From a virus, in the IMG/VR virus record IMGVR_UViG_3300032287_003622, positions 1-64,000 of that record: a DNA stretch of 64,000 bases; one strand, given 5' to 3'. The notes under the pieces were generated by a model. It did not search any database and was not told the DNA's origin. It saw nothing but the letters and a program-made list of their open reading frames with translations. Of this stretch, positions 1-8,484 are shown piece by piece. Position 1 is the first letter of the stretch, and each line of letters starts with the position of its first letter. The translations under genes were made by a program, and so were the position numbers.

Positions 1-1428
1 AGTCGTAGTCCCGAGGGTGTGATCGACACATTCTATGCTCGCAACTACGATGATGCCTATCAGCAGTACACTAAAAAATACGTCAACGACCCTCGCTGGA
101 CACAGACTGATATACGCCTAAAACAACCTTGGTTTGATGTGTATGATGACACGGGCAAGGTAGTGAAAACCATGCGGGCACATGACGGCGATACGGCCCA
201 GGACCGGGCCCAATATGAATTTGGTCAGCAGTGGACCGATGCGTGGCGGGTGTATCGCAGACCCGACGAGTCACCCGAACCGGAAAAGAAACTGAGTCCA
301 CGTGCCCAAGTGGCCAAGCGTATCACAACCAAACCCAAAACTGCGACCCAATACAACTACGACATCGTGGATCAACGCACTGTAGAACTGCGGGTGGTTG
401 ACCAATTCCGTGCAGAAACACCACAAGAAGCAGAACGAGTTTACAGTGCCTGGTTGAAGAGAAAAGACCTGCCCGATGACACTGCTAACTATGGCTATCG
501 CAAAAATGAGCAGGCCGCAGACAATCAAAGAGATAGTGTGGACATACAACGCAGACTGGGTGTGCAGGATATAGACACGGATGTGGCACAGAACTTTACT
601 CCCGACTACAGTGCATATGAACGCAACAGTGATCGTATAGATGCCATCAGAGCACAACAAAGGCAAGCACCAGATGCCACACAAAGATCAGGTTCCTGGA
701 GCATATACGATGTTACCCTGGGGCGCGAAATCACAAGAATGGACAATGTTCCATGGCAACAGGCCAATGATCGTGCCAACGAACTGGAACAAAGCACCGG
801 ACACAATATGTCAGTCCGAGGGTTATCAGAATCCATAGATCCCATCAGTGGTGCTGGTGCTGTTCCTCCAAGACAAGATCCAAAAAGCATTGGCAAGAAA
901 AGCGTAACCCCAGCGGAAAAGGTTTTCAAGAATCCTGTAAAAGGCCAGCCTTACCGCAGTGCCATTGGACAAGCCATTATACAACGAGACCTGGAAAACA
1001 TGACCCAACAAATACAAGTGGCTCGTAAACTAGGCGACAGTGTCATGGAGATGGAAGATACTCCACCTGAAGTATTGCGAGCTCTGGATCAGGCCGCACA
1101 GAAAAATGGTTATCGTAACTGGGCCGATGTCAAGGCCAACCCACGCAGTAACAGTGCTGTAATGACCGTGGCCAAGCTGGCTAACACTATCATGAAGACC
1201 ACAGGTCCACATCATGAAAAATTGTTTTACAAGAATAAGACAGATGTAGATGAAAACTTTGCTGATGGTAAAGTCAAAGGCAAAAGCCGCCCTGGACGGG
1301 TGAAACGTGCAGGTGCCAGTTGCTCGGGTAGTGTAACTGATCTACGTCGACGTGCTAAAAACTCATCGGGCGAAAAGGCCAAAATGTATCACTGGTGTGC
1401 CAACATGAAATCAGGAAAGAAAAAATGA
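1..1428 (+). CDS. Putative virion-associated protein, 5' partial
   Basis: The frame is open from base 1, so the true start probably lies upstream; a GTG at 19 is the first start codon seen. The product is hydrophilic and rich in Gln, Arg and Asp. Its last ~45 residues are basic and Cys-containing (GRVKRAGASCSGSV, then AKMYHWCANMK), a C-terminal module I recall from many marine T4-like phage proteins of unknown function (DUF5872-like). It overlaps the next gene by ATGA. Position next to other putative head proteins suggests a structural or co-packaged protein. This is inference; no enzymatic motif is visible. Confidence 0.7.
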   Translation, partial: SRSPEGVIDTFYARNYDDAYQQYTKKYVNDPRWTQTDIRLKQPWFDVYDDTGKVVKTMRAHDGDTAQDRAQYEFGQQWTDAWRVYRRPDESPEPEKKLSPRAQVAKRITTKPKTATQYNYDIVDQRTVELRVVDQFRAETPQEAERVYSAWLKRKDLPDDTANYGYRKNEQAADNQRDSVDIQRRLGVQDIDTDVAQNFTPDYSAYERNSDRIDAIRAQQRQAPDATQRSGSWSIYDVTLGREITRMDNVPWQQANDRANELEQSTGHNMSVRGLSESIDPISGAGAVPPRQDPKSIGKKSVTPAEKVFKNPVKGQPYRSAIGQAIIQRDLENMTQQIQVARKLGDSVMEMEDTPPEVLRALDQAAQKNGYRNWADVKANPRSNSAVMTVAKLANTIMKTTGPHHEKLFYKNKTDVDENFADGKVKGKSRPGRVKRAGASCSGSVTDLRRRAKNSSGEKAKMYHWCANMKSGKKK

Positions 1429-2495
1429 AAAAATTATTTTTTGTATTAGCGTTACTGACCGTTAATGTTCAGGCACAAGATGCACCGACCACATTGTTAA
1501 GCTCTGGAACCATAAGCCCTTATGAAGCTCAACGAAATGGACTATTCATGGCTGCAGATTTTCTTGCGGCAGTTCCGGCCAACACACGATTTAAACTGAG
1601 CACACAGCCCTGGATGGATACCACAAACAACACCGTGGTCATCGCTAAGATGCCATTTGTGAGTGGCACCAAATATGCCAAAGACTATGCCAAGGAAGGC
1701 AGCGTGTTTGCTATAACCGAAGATGCCCGGTATCGTTATTTTGTGGGCAATGGATTACCAAACACTGCCATGGGCGACTTTCCGGTGCAACCTGGCACTC
1801 CTGCTTACAAATATTACCAGGCGGCTCCAGGCGGACACGATTTCAGAACAGGTTTTCCTGGCCACGACTATTCCAGTGCAGCGGCCATTGGTATCAGTCC
1901 TTATGAATTGAATATCCAACTGCCTAAATATCCCAAGCTAAGTGCCAAGCCAAATCCCATCGCCGCATTGCCAATTGGTGTCACACTCACAGGCACAGTA
2001 TGGCATGTTGAGATTGCCAATGCCAGCACCACAGCATGGTATCCACCAGCTTCAATCTTGCCTGTTGATCAGTGCTGGGGACATCCTTATGCTCAACAAT
2101 ATCATCTGCATGGTTACAGCTGGAAGTGTTTCCCCAACCAAGGAACCACAGGACACTCACCTTTGTTTGGCTATGCCCTGGATGGATTTGGTATCTATGG
2201 TCCCAGAGGCGATGATGGCAAAATGGTCACCAATGCCCAATTGGATGAATGTCATGGACATACTCATCCAGTGATGTGGGACGGCAAGATGCAGAATATC
2301 TATCACTATCACTTGAACCGTGAATTTCCATATGCCATTGGTTGTTTTAGAGGGGAAGTTAACTATGACCAAGCCCTAGGGTCGGCTGACATGAGAGCAC
2401 ACAACAAACCTCATGGAGTACCAGGCAAAGGACACAACCATAAGAGTCACGGAAAGCCAGGTATTATTGCAGTACCAATTGGAGCCTTCCAGTAA
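1425..2495 (+). CDS. Secreted YHYH-domain protein
   Basis: About 356 residues. The ATG at 1425 (ATGA overlap) is preferred over an upstream in-frame GTG because it opens directly on a signal peptide (MKKLFFVLALLTVNVQAQ, with AQA-type cleavage), so export is likely. The C-terminal half carries the His-rich YHYH domain: GHPYAQQYHLHGY, FGYALDGFGIYGP, DECHGHTHPV and the name-giving IYHYHLNREFPYAIGCF. A metal-binding role is plausible from the many His, but the family function is not established. The last residues are again His/Gly/Lys rich. A secreted protein inside a block of virion-like genes is odd; it may act on the host envelope. Confidence 0.8.
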   Translation: MKKLFFVLALLTVNVQAQDAPTTLLSSGTISPYEAQRNGLFMAADFLAAVPANTRFKLSTQPWMDTTNNTVVIAKMPFVSGTKYAKDYAKEGSVFAITEDARYRYFVGNGLPNTAMGDFPVQPGTPAYKYYQAAPGGHDFRTGFPGHDYSSAAAIGISPYELNIQLPKYPKLSAKPNPIAALPIGVTLTGTVWHVEIANASTTAWYPPASILPVDQCWGHPYAQQYHLHGYSWKCFPNQGTTGHSPLFGYALDGFGIYGPRGDDGKMVTNAQLDECHGHTHPVMWDGKMQNIYHYHLNREFPYAIGCFRGEVNYDQALGSADMRAHNKPHGVPGKGHNHKSHGKPGIIAVPIGAFQ

Positions 2496-3680
2496 ATGCG
2501 AGCACAAGAGCTGGGATCCGGCAAGCTGGTCATATTTGACATTGATGACACCTTAGTCAACACTGACACACGAGTCAACGTGGTGCAGGATGGCCGAGTC
2601 ATCAAGCAGTTGAACAGCCACGACTTTACTCACTACAAACTGGGTCCCGGTGAAACATTTGACTTTGGTGCGTTCAAAGATGCCAGAGAATTTTTTACCA
2701 AGGCTCGACCTATACCTGGCATGATCAAGCAGTTGAAACATGACATAGCCACAGGCAACAGAGTGATCATGCTCACAGCACGTAGTGACTTCAATGACCG
2801 TGATGTGTTCTTGGACACATTCCGACGCTTTGGCATAGACATGGATCAAGTTCACGTATATCGTGCAGGCAATCTTGCCATCAAAGCGGCCACTGAAGAA
2901 AAGAAAAAAATCATTCTCAAGCATTTGTTGGGTAAAGAACACTTTGACAAGCTGATCATGTACGATGACAGTGTACCCAACTTGAATGCCTTCTTGAGCT
3001 TGAAGCAGGATTATCCCTACAGCAAATTTTACGCCTGGCATGTAGATCCAAACGGTCAGGCCACGGAATATCATAGAACCGACGAAGGACAAGTCATGGA
3101 GATCGCACGAATCCCAGTGGGGGATTTTGGTGACAAAGACACCATCATACCCATGCGTGAGCCAAGAAATTCACGCCCCCTGCCTGGCGGCAGTGACTAT
3201 ACCTATGCTGTCAAAAGCACAGCCAACCGCCGAGAAATAACCTTGTTTGATCAGGGCAAGATCATAGCCGAACTGGATCTCATAGACAGCGTGTATCCTG
3301 CCAACACCTGGGAAGTGGCAGCCATTGTGGTGGATCCTGACTATCGTGGACAGGCCCTGGGCTTGGCCTTGTATGGCATAGCACTCAGTGAGTTGAAGCT
3401 GACTCTCCGAGCAGGACGCACACAGACCCGACACGGTCAGGCCATGTGGCTCAAATTGAATCAGATACCCGGAGTAGAAATACGCGGGGTCACCAAGGCA
3501 AGACGCAGTCAATACAAAGAAAAAGCTGGCAATGAAATCCTGGGACAAAACAAACAGTATGTGTGGTACACCTTCCCTGTTACCGCTGGCAGTCGTAGCA
3601 TGCGCAGCGGTCAGCGTGGAGTGGCCCTATACAGCTATGACACACCCAGCACCATGATAGCACAGTGGAGAGGCCAATGA
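2496..3680 (+). CDS. HAD-family phosphatase fused to GNAT-like acetyltransferase
   Basis: 394 residues, starting immediately after the preceding TAA. After a short MRAQEL leader comes a HAD phosphatase domain: motif I FDIDDTLVNT (residues ~14-23), motif II in MLTARSD, a Lys region, and motif IV MYDDSVPN. The C-terminal half (from about residue 250) looks like a GNAT fold: AAIVVDPDYRGQALGLALYG matches the acetyl-CoA pyrophosphate loop (R/Q-x-x-G-x-G/A). The tail ends in a YVWYTFPV segment. The HAD part resembles the swivelling phosphatases of phage nucleic-acid repair enzymes. Substrates cannot be told. The leader resembles a capsid-targeting peptide. Confidence 0.75.
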   Translation: MRAQELGSGKLVIFDIDDTLVNTDTRVNVVQDGRVIKQLNSHDFTHYKLGPGETFDFGAFKDAREFFTKARPIPGMIKQLKHDIATGNRVIMLTARSDFNDRDVFLDTFRRFGIDMDQVHVYRAGNLAIKAATEEKKKIILKHLLGKEHFDKLIMYDDSVPNLNAFLSLKQDYPYSKFYAWHVDPNGQATEYHRTDEGQVMEIARIPVGDFGDKDTIIPMREPRNSRPLPGGSDYTYAVKSTANRREITLFDQGKIIAELDLIDSVYPANTWEVAAIVVDPDYRGQALGLALYGIALSELKLTLRAGRTQTRHGQAMWLKLNQIPGVEIRGVTKARRSQYKEKAGNEILGQNKQYVWYTFPVTAGSRSMRSGQRGVALYSYDTPSTMIAQWRGQ

Positions 3681-3865
3681 AAGCCCGAGAAATATATCCC
3701 AAATACAAGTTATGGACCGCACCTGTGCGCATACAACAGCCCGACTATGTGGGCTACATTGACGTCACAGTCACGGCACCCAATCAGCAAGATGCCCGCA
3801 GACTCATGCGAGCCCAGTATGGTGTGCCCGACTGGCATGTGGGTTCGGTGCGTGAACTAAAATAA
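3677..3865 (+). CDS. Small conserved phage protein (62 aa)
   Basis: Start ATG at 3677 overlaps the previous TGA (ATGA); a GTG four codons upstream is less likely. The N-terminus MKAREIYPKYK resembles the MRAQE-type leaders of neighbouring genes. The rest contains alternating strands (YVGYIDVTVTAPNQQDARRLMRAQYG), like a small alpha/beta protein. The function is unknown. It is translated in line with the HAD-GNAT gene. Confidence 0.7.
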   Translation: MKAREIYPKYKLWTAPVRIQQPDYVGYIDVTVTAPNQQDARRLMRAQYGVPDWHVGSVRELK

Positions 3866-3872
3866 GCGGCTG

Positions 3873-3880
3873 CTAAATAC
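3873..3880 (+). promoter_or_regulatory. T4-like late promoter box CTAAATAC
   Basis: CTAAATAC sits 4 bases upstream of the ATG at 3884, in a short gap. The same C/T-TAAATA box recurs before several other genes in this window and resembles the T4 late promoter TATAAATA. The very short distance to the ATG argues for caution. Confidence 0.4.
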
Positions 3881-3883
3881 AGC

Positions 3884-4171
3884 ATGAGCAAAAAGTTCGT
3901 GCGTGTGTTGGCAGATGTGGACTGTGAATGGGAAGGATTAAATCCCATTTATCGTGTGTATGTCAACGACGAACTGTTTGCAGAACGCACCTGGCGCTGG
4001 ACTAAGGAATACCTGGAAGAAATGTTGCAGATTGAAGCCGAACCCGGTGACTACCGACTGCGTTGGGAGCTGGTTCCACCGCACTTGGCCCGACTTTTAG
4101 TAAACAATGTGCATGTGGATTTTGGCCCTGGACATATGGTAGACGATTCGACACTTAGGATAACTGGATGA
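3884..4171 (+). CDS. Conserved hypothetical phage protein (95 aa)
   Basis: Acidic, tryptophan-rich small protein with predicted beta-strands: VRVLADVDCEWEG, YRVYVNDELFAERTW, then a helix (TKEYLEEMLQIEAEPGDY) and LVNNVHVDFGPG. This looks like a beta-sandwich with a hairpin insertion, typical of small virion decoration or accessory proteins, but no family can be named. It overlaps the next gene by ATGA. Confidence 0.65.
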   Translation: MSKKFVRVLADVDCEWEGLNPIYRVYVNDELFAERTWRWTKEYLEEMLQIEAEPGDYRLRWELVPPHLARLLVNNVHVDFGPGHMVDDSTLRITG

Positions 4172-4371
4172 GAGCACAAGAATTTATCGCAGAAACAGCT
4201 TCAGCAGGAGCCACAGGCTCGGGTAGCATAGCCACTGTAGCACAGCCCTTGGGCGGTGTGATCACAAGAAATGCTGGATCTTTCTTTTCTGGTAAATACT
4301 CTAACAGTGCGGATCCGTATCCCAATACGCCTGCCTACATGAAAAAAGGAAAGAAGTCACGTGCTCGCTGA
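4168..4371 (+). CDS. Small protein with capsid-targeting-like leader (67 aa)
   Basis: Starts MRAQEFIAETASAGATGSG, which closely resembles the N-terminal capsid-targeting peptides of T4 internal head proteins (MKTYQEFIAEA type, from memory). Those are cut after Glu by the gp21 prohead protease. The remainder is Gly/Ser rich and ends in a basic tail (KKGKKSRAR) that could bind DNA. Inference: an internal head peptide. It overlaps the Dps gene by 11 bases. Confidence 0.65.
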   Translation: MRAQEFIAETASAGATGSGSIATVAQPLGGVITRNAGSFFSGKYSNSADPYPNTPAYMKKGKKSRAR

Positions 4372-4801
4372 TTTGTTAAAGGTTTATCTAGCTTCAACAT
4401 TTGCTTATTATTTGAAAGCACACTATTTCCACTGGAATGTGGAAGGCCCAGATTTTGGCGAATTGCACGAATTTTTCAGCAACATCTACGAAGATGCTTT
4501 TGGAGCTGTAGATCCCATTGCCGAATACATAAGAACCACAGAAGAATATGCACCCGGAAGTTTTCAACGCTTCCAAGAACTCACACAGATACAGGGACAG
4601 ACCAAGGTTCCCCGTGCCCGATTAATGTTAGAAGAATTACTCGCAGACACACAGACCATGAAGGACATGAGCAAGCAGTTGTTTGATGCTGCCACAGCCG
4701 AAGGTCGTGAAGATGTAGCCAATTTTGCTGCCGAGCGCCAAAGCGCACACGGCAAGTACATGTGGCAATTAAAGAGTTATTTGAAAGACGCAAGGGCATG
4801 A
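4361..4801 (+). CDS. dps: Dps-family ferritin-like protein
   Basis: 146 residues, GTG start inside the end of the preceding gene. The Dps ferroxidase signature is clear: HYFHWNVEGPDFGELHEFF (residues ~21-39) followed by AVDPIAEYIR, giving the His, Asp and Glu ligands of the intersubunit iron site. The four-helix length is right for a Dps monomer. Known family role: DNA binding and iron/peroxide detoxification as a dodecamer. There is no long basic tail. In a phage it could protect DNA from oxidation or be packaged with the genome, as its neighbours look virion-associated. Confidence 0.85.
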   Translation: MLADLLKVYLASTFAYYLKAHYFHWNVEGPDFGELHEFFSNIYEDAFGAVDPIAEYIRTTEEYAPGSFQRFQELTQIQGQTKVPRARLMLEELLADTQTMKDMSKQLFDAATAEGREDVANFAAERQSAHGKYMWQLKSYLKDARA

Positions 4802-4804
4802 ATC

Positions 4805-5524
4805 GTGGCACAAGACCATAACGACATCTACACCATCGTGGAAAAATTGGCCATCCTAGAAGGCCGTATCACTCCCACTGGTGTAAAAAAAGGTCTCAAC
4901 CCACAACAGCGATCAGTGCCACAGATGCCGGCCCTGTTCCGACCAAAAACACAAAAAATACTTGGCGGCAATCCCAATGCCAAGAATCCCATGAGTGGCT
5001 ACATGGTAGGCAGTGATGAAAGTGCCGAACGTGAAGACGCTGTGCTGGAAGCAGAAATGGCCGAAGATGTCCTGGAAAAAGTCAAAAAATCATTTACAGA
5101 TTTTATCAAACAAGCCGAAGAAGAAATCAAAGACAGCGACATCAAAGACAAAAAACAAGAAGACACAGATCTCAAAAACAAAGACGCCAAGGATCGGGGT
5201 CTCAAAGCCAAGGACCATCCAGTCACTAAAGACCCCGACGATGATCAAGAAGACTTGCCCAGCGACCTTGCATATCAGCGTGGAGAAAGTCCTTATGATG
5301 CTCCAGAGCGTCAGGTGGAATCTGCGCCAGTGAAAACCGTAACCAACGAATGTGGAGTTTATGAAATGCATGGCAACGAACTCGACGGCTTTGAAGTGCG
5401 TCGTGCAGGACGTAGTCTGCCCACCAGATTTGCTACCTTAGATGAAGCCGAAATGGCCATAGAAATGTTTGCACATCGTCGCAGAATGGCCGACGAGTCA
5501 CAAGATTACCTGGATGAAGAATAA
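4805..5524 (+). CDS. Highly charged hypothetical protein
   Basis: 239 residues from a GTG at 4805, three bases after the Dps stop. The middle (residues ~75-150) is a low-complexity Lys/Asp/Glu segment (DSDIKDKKQEDTDLKNKD). The C-terminal part (VTNECGVYEMHGNELDGFEV...FATLDEAEMAIEMF) looks like a small folded domain. The last A of its TAA is the first base of the next ATG. Such charged proteins in T4-like head clusters may be scaffold-like or internal proteins. The function is unknown. Confidence 0.65.
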   Translation: MAQDHNDIYTIVEKLAILEGRITPTGVKKGLNPQQRSVPQMPALFRPKTQKILGGNPNAKNPMSGYMVGSDESAEREDAVLEAEMAEDVLEKVKKSFTDFIKQAEEEIKDSDIKDKKQEDTDLKNKDAKDRGLKAKDHPVTKDPDDDQEDLPSDLAYQRGESPYDAPERQVESAPVKTVTNECGVYEMHGNELDGFEVRRAGRSLPTRFATLDEAEMAIEMFAHRRRMADESQDYLDEE

Positions 5525-8484
5525 TGCTTAGTATAGATTTGTTTGATTCAAAATTTGAAAAGAAATTGCACGAAGGTGCTGTAGATGATGCAGAATATGC
5601 TCGCCTTAAAAAACTTGGCGAAAAGATTGATTACCTAAAACAAGCACGGGCCAAGACCAAAGATGCCGAAATGCAACGTGCCATAGATGGGCGTATCAAA
5701 GAATACAACGACGAACGCATGGAGATTCTCAGTGTGCGTGGCATGAAAGAAGCCGAACAACCCACACAACGTCCCAGCAAACAAGATCCATTCGCTTATG
5801 TCAAGCCCGATCCCCGAGGAATTGGTGACATACAAGATCCTAAACAAAAGATGGCGCAGTTGACACAACGGGCCAAGAAAGGTCCCTTGGCCAATGTAGG
5901 TGCTGGCATCAAAGGATTCTTGACCGGCAAGGAAGAACCTCTGGATGAAGAACAAGAGCTGGGCCGCCGAGGCATTGGCATGGCCAACATGAAGGCATTG
6001 CAGGCCACTGTGGAAAAAGGATTTGCCAGGACCATATTCCAGTTCCCCACAGGCAAATATGTGGTCGGCGAAGATGACACTGACAAAATGGCCGACTACT
6101 ACAATGGCCAGGATGCAGCTGGTCGCACCAATTTTGTTTACAATGTGCTAGGCGACGGAATGAAGTTTATACAAATGTGCAAACAGTTAGGCATCCAGGT
6201 CGCACCAGTGGAGCCACAACAGCCAGAACTACCTGGTATGCCCCAGGTCAGTCCACAAGGTCAATTGCCTTTATCAGAAAAAAAAAAGTCTAACAGCGAC
6301 GACCTAAAGGCCGGTGATGTCAAGACTGCCAGAGAAATACAGAAAATAAGAGCGCAATATCCAGCAGCTCGCAGCGACATAGAAGCCTTGGCCCGTGCGG
6401 AAATCGACAGCACAGAACGCAGCCAACAACAGATAGGCAACCTGCGCTCGGCCAATAGCAAACAAGACGAACTGCTCAAACAGATCATGGACCTGGATCG
6501 CGAGCAAAGCAAGGAAATTGACACCCTTGACAATGAAAACGACAGCCTAGAACAGCAGTTGGCCCGAGTACAGGGTCTTAATGACAGATTGACACAGACC
6601 GTGGCTCAGATGTCCGGCACACCAAGACCCGTGGCAAAAACTGCACAAAGGCAAGCACAAAAAACCGCAACATCCACTATTGATCTCATGCCTGATGCTC
6701 CAGCCGATCAGCCAAAAGTTGTCCCCGTGCGCGAACCTGAGGTAAAACCAGATCAAAAGAATGCCGCACAAAAAGACGAACTACCAAATTTAAACCCAGC
6801 CAAAGTTGATGACACAAATGTCATAAAATTTACCCCTCCAGAAAAACTGGTCAAACTTCAAAAGGCCGCGGAATCACGAATCAAAGAACACGGTGGCGGT
6901 ATAGGCCCTAAGCAACACTGGCAAGATCTCATGCAGGAAGGTCAGCCACAAGAACTCATACATCGTTATCTGGCCATTGACGCCGAAAACGATGTAGACG
7001 CAGTGCGAGCAGCCATACAGGCCATTAGCCGAGACTCTGGCTTGAGTGTGACCAGCAAGAGCCGCCTGCTGGGACAGATTGGCATGATAATCCGACGACA
7101 TCGCTTGCCCATTGGCAGATCATACTATCAGTTCATGCAACAGTACATGGAAGACATCAACGAAACTGCACTAAATCCAAAAGATCTCAAAGGCGATTAT
7201 GAGGCCAAGCGTCGTGCATTACATGACTTGTCATTGAACAAGAATGTCGATCAGCAAGCTGTTTTACAACGCAGATTGGATTTGGACCGAGAAGCCAAGG
7301 CCAAGGGGTTAGCAGAAACTGTGACCAATGTAAAGGCCGGCATGGCTGAAATATATCGCAGATTGGCTCCCAAAATTGAACGCCACAGAGACAGTTTCCT
7401 TGCTGGACAACTGTATGATGAACTGGAAAACTATGCTGAACTGCACGGTGCCGAAGGCGAGTTCAAACGCATGATGGCCACGGCTAGGAATAGTGCCCAC
7501 ATGGAATACGACACCAACCCCGGCGGATTCCAAAACTGGTTCTGGTTCCTACCGTTTGAGGATCAAGATGTAGCAGAAGGCGCCGATGACGTCAAAAAGC
7601 GAATGTCCAAGTTGGAAGCACTGGCTCTGGCTGCAAATCGTGCAGGTGATGATGCAAAATGCAAAATGTATCAGCAAAAGATTCAATCACTCAAACAAAA
7701 ACTGTCGCAAAGCATGGCGGAAGGCTGGAGCGATCAAGGCAACCCTACCCCTTATTCAGTCTACATCGACGGTCGTGAATGGCGGGCCTATAAGAGTGAT
7801 GATCATGCCAGAGCCGTGGCAGAAAAAGTGCGTGCCAATTTAAAACGTCAAAGTCGTGACCAGACCGTGACCATAGCACCCAGCAAGGCCAAACGAGTGC
7901 AGGAAGATTTTGGCATGCCCGGCACTACCATTCCACGCAAGAGTCTCATACAAGGTTACACAGTGTTTTGGAATCCCAAGACACAAGTAGTCAGTGTAAC
8001 CCGTGGTGGCGACAGTGAAGAAGCCGCCATTGAACAGGCACGTGTGGGCACACCCAGCATGAAGAATTTCCGCCAAGCGGCTGACAGATTGATTGACAGG
8101 ATAGAAAGCGATTTAACAGAAAACTTAACCCGCGAACCGCGCACAGCTCGTGAACGTGATGACATGATAGACAAGATACGCAGAATGATGACCCAGGATC
8201 GAAACCCTGCCAATCTGCAGATCATGAAGAAAGACATAGAGATGTTGCAGACCAAGTATCGTGATCTCAAAGAAGACAGCGGCAGTGGCGAAGCCGTGGA
8301 AATGGCCATCATGCGCAGAATGTTGGTGGCACACACTGATCTCATTGTTGAGTTTGGTCTTGACAAGGTAGTCGATGCCATAGAAGAAGTGGCCTACAAC
8401 GTGGGCGACACCGACGAAATTGGAAGCAGTGATGTATCGGGTTGGGTGCGACAGGTCAAACAGATCCTGGGTGCTGAAGTATGA
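5524..8484 (+). CDS. Large putative virion/internal protein with coiled coil
   Basis: 986 residues; ATG overlaps the previous TAA. Leader MLSIDLFDSKFEKKLHEG ends in a Glu-Gly like a prohead protease site. Residues ~255-365 form a long coiled coil (IDTLDNENDSLEQQLARVQ). A helical domain around 560-680 contains ETALNPKDLKGDYEAKRR and NAHMEYDTNPGGFQNWFWF-like text. Further modules begin after VAEG and MAEG motifs, seen in many cyanophage proteins of unknown function. The modular build with repeated (A)EG junctions suggests a polyprotein-like virion component matured by the head protease. No catalytic motif was recognised. Confidence 0.65.
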   Translation: MLSIDLFDSKFEKKLHEGAVDDAEYARLKKLGEKIDYLKQARAKTKDAEMQRAIDGRIKEYNDERMEILSVRGMKEAEQPTQRPSKQDPFAYVKPDPRGIGDIQDPKQKMAQLTQRAKKGPLANVGAGIKGFLTGKEEPLDEEQELGRRGIGMANMKALQATVEKGFARTIFQFPTGKYVVGEDDTDKMADYYNGQDAAGRTNFVYNVLGDGMKFIQMCKQLGIQVAPVEPQQPELPGMPQVSPQGQLPLSEKKKSNSDDLKAGDVKTAREIQKIRAQYPAARSDIEALARAEIDSTERSQQQIGNLRSANSKQDELLKQIMDLDREQSKEIDTLDNENDSLEQQLARVQGLNDRLTQTVAQMSGTPRPVAKTAQRQAQKTATSTIDLMPDAPADQPKVVPVREPEVKPDQKNAAQKDELPNLNPAKVDDTNVIKFTPPEKLVKLQKAAESRIKEHGGGIGPKQHWQDLMQEGQPQELIHRYLAIDAENDVDAVRAAIQAISRDSGLSVTSKSRLLGQIGMIIRRHRLPIGRSYYQFMQQYMEDINETALNPKDLKGDYEAKRRALHDLSLNKNVDQQAVLQRRLDLDREAKAKGLAETVTNVKAGMAEIYRRLAPKIERHRDSFLAGQLYDELENYAELHGAEGEFKRMMATARNSAHMEYDTNPGGFQNWFWFLPFEDQDVAEGADDVKKRMSKLEALALAANRAGDDAKCKMYQQKIQSLKQKLSQSMAEGWSDQGNPTPYSVYIDGREWRAYKSDDHARAVAEKVRANLKRQSRDQTVTIAPSKAKRVQEDFGMPGTTIPRKSLIQGYTVFWNPKTQVVSVTRGGDSEEAAIEQARVGTPSMKNFRQAADRLIDRIESDLTENLTREPRTARERDDMIDKIRRMMTQDRNPANLQIMKKDIEMLQTKYRDLKEDSGSGEAVEMAIMRRMLVAHTDLIVEFGLDKVVDAIEEVAYNVGDTDEIGSSDVSGWVRQVKQILGAEV

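Noticed and set aside
5090-5371. Hydrophobic minus-strand frame opposite the charged protein
   Set aside because: It is the complement of a Lys/Asp-rich repeat, which yields Phe/Val-rich antisense text; no ribosome site or neighbours on that strand.
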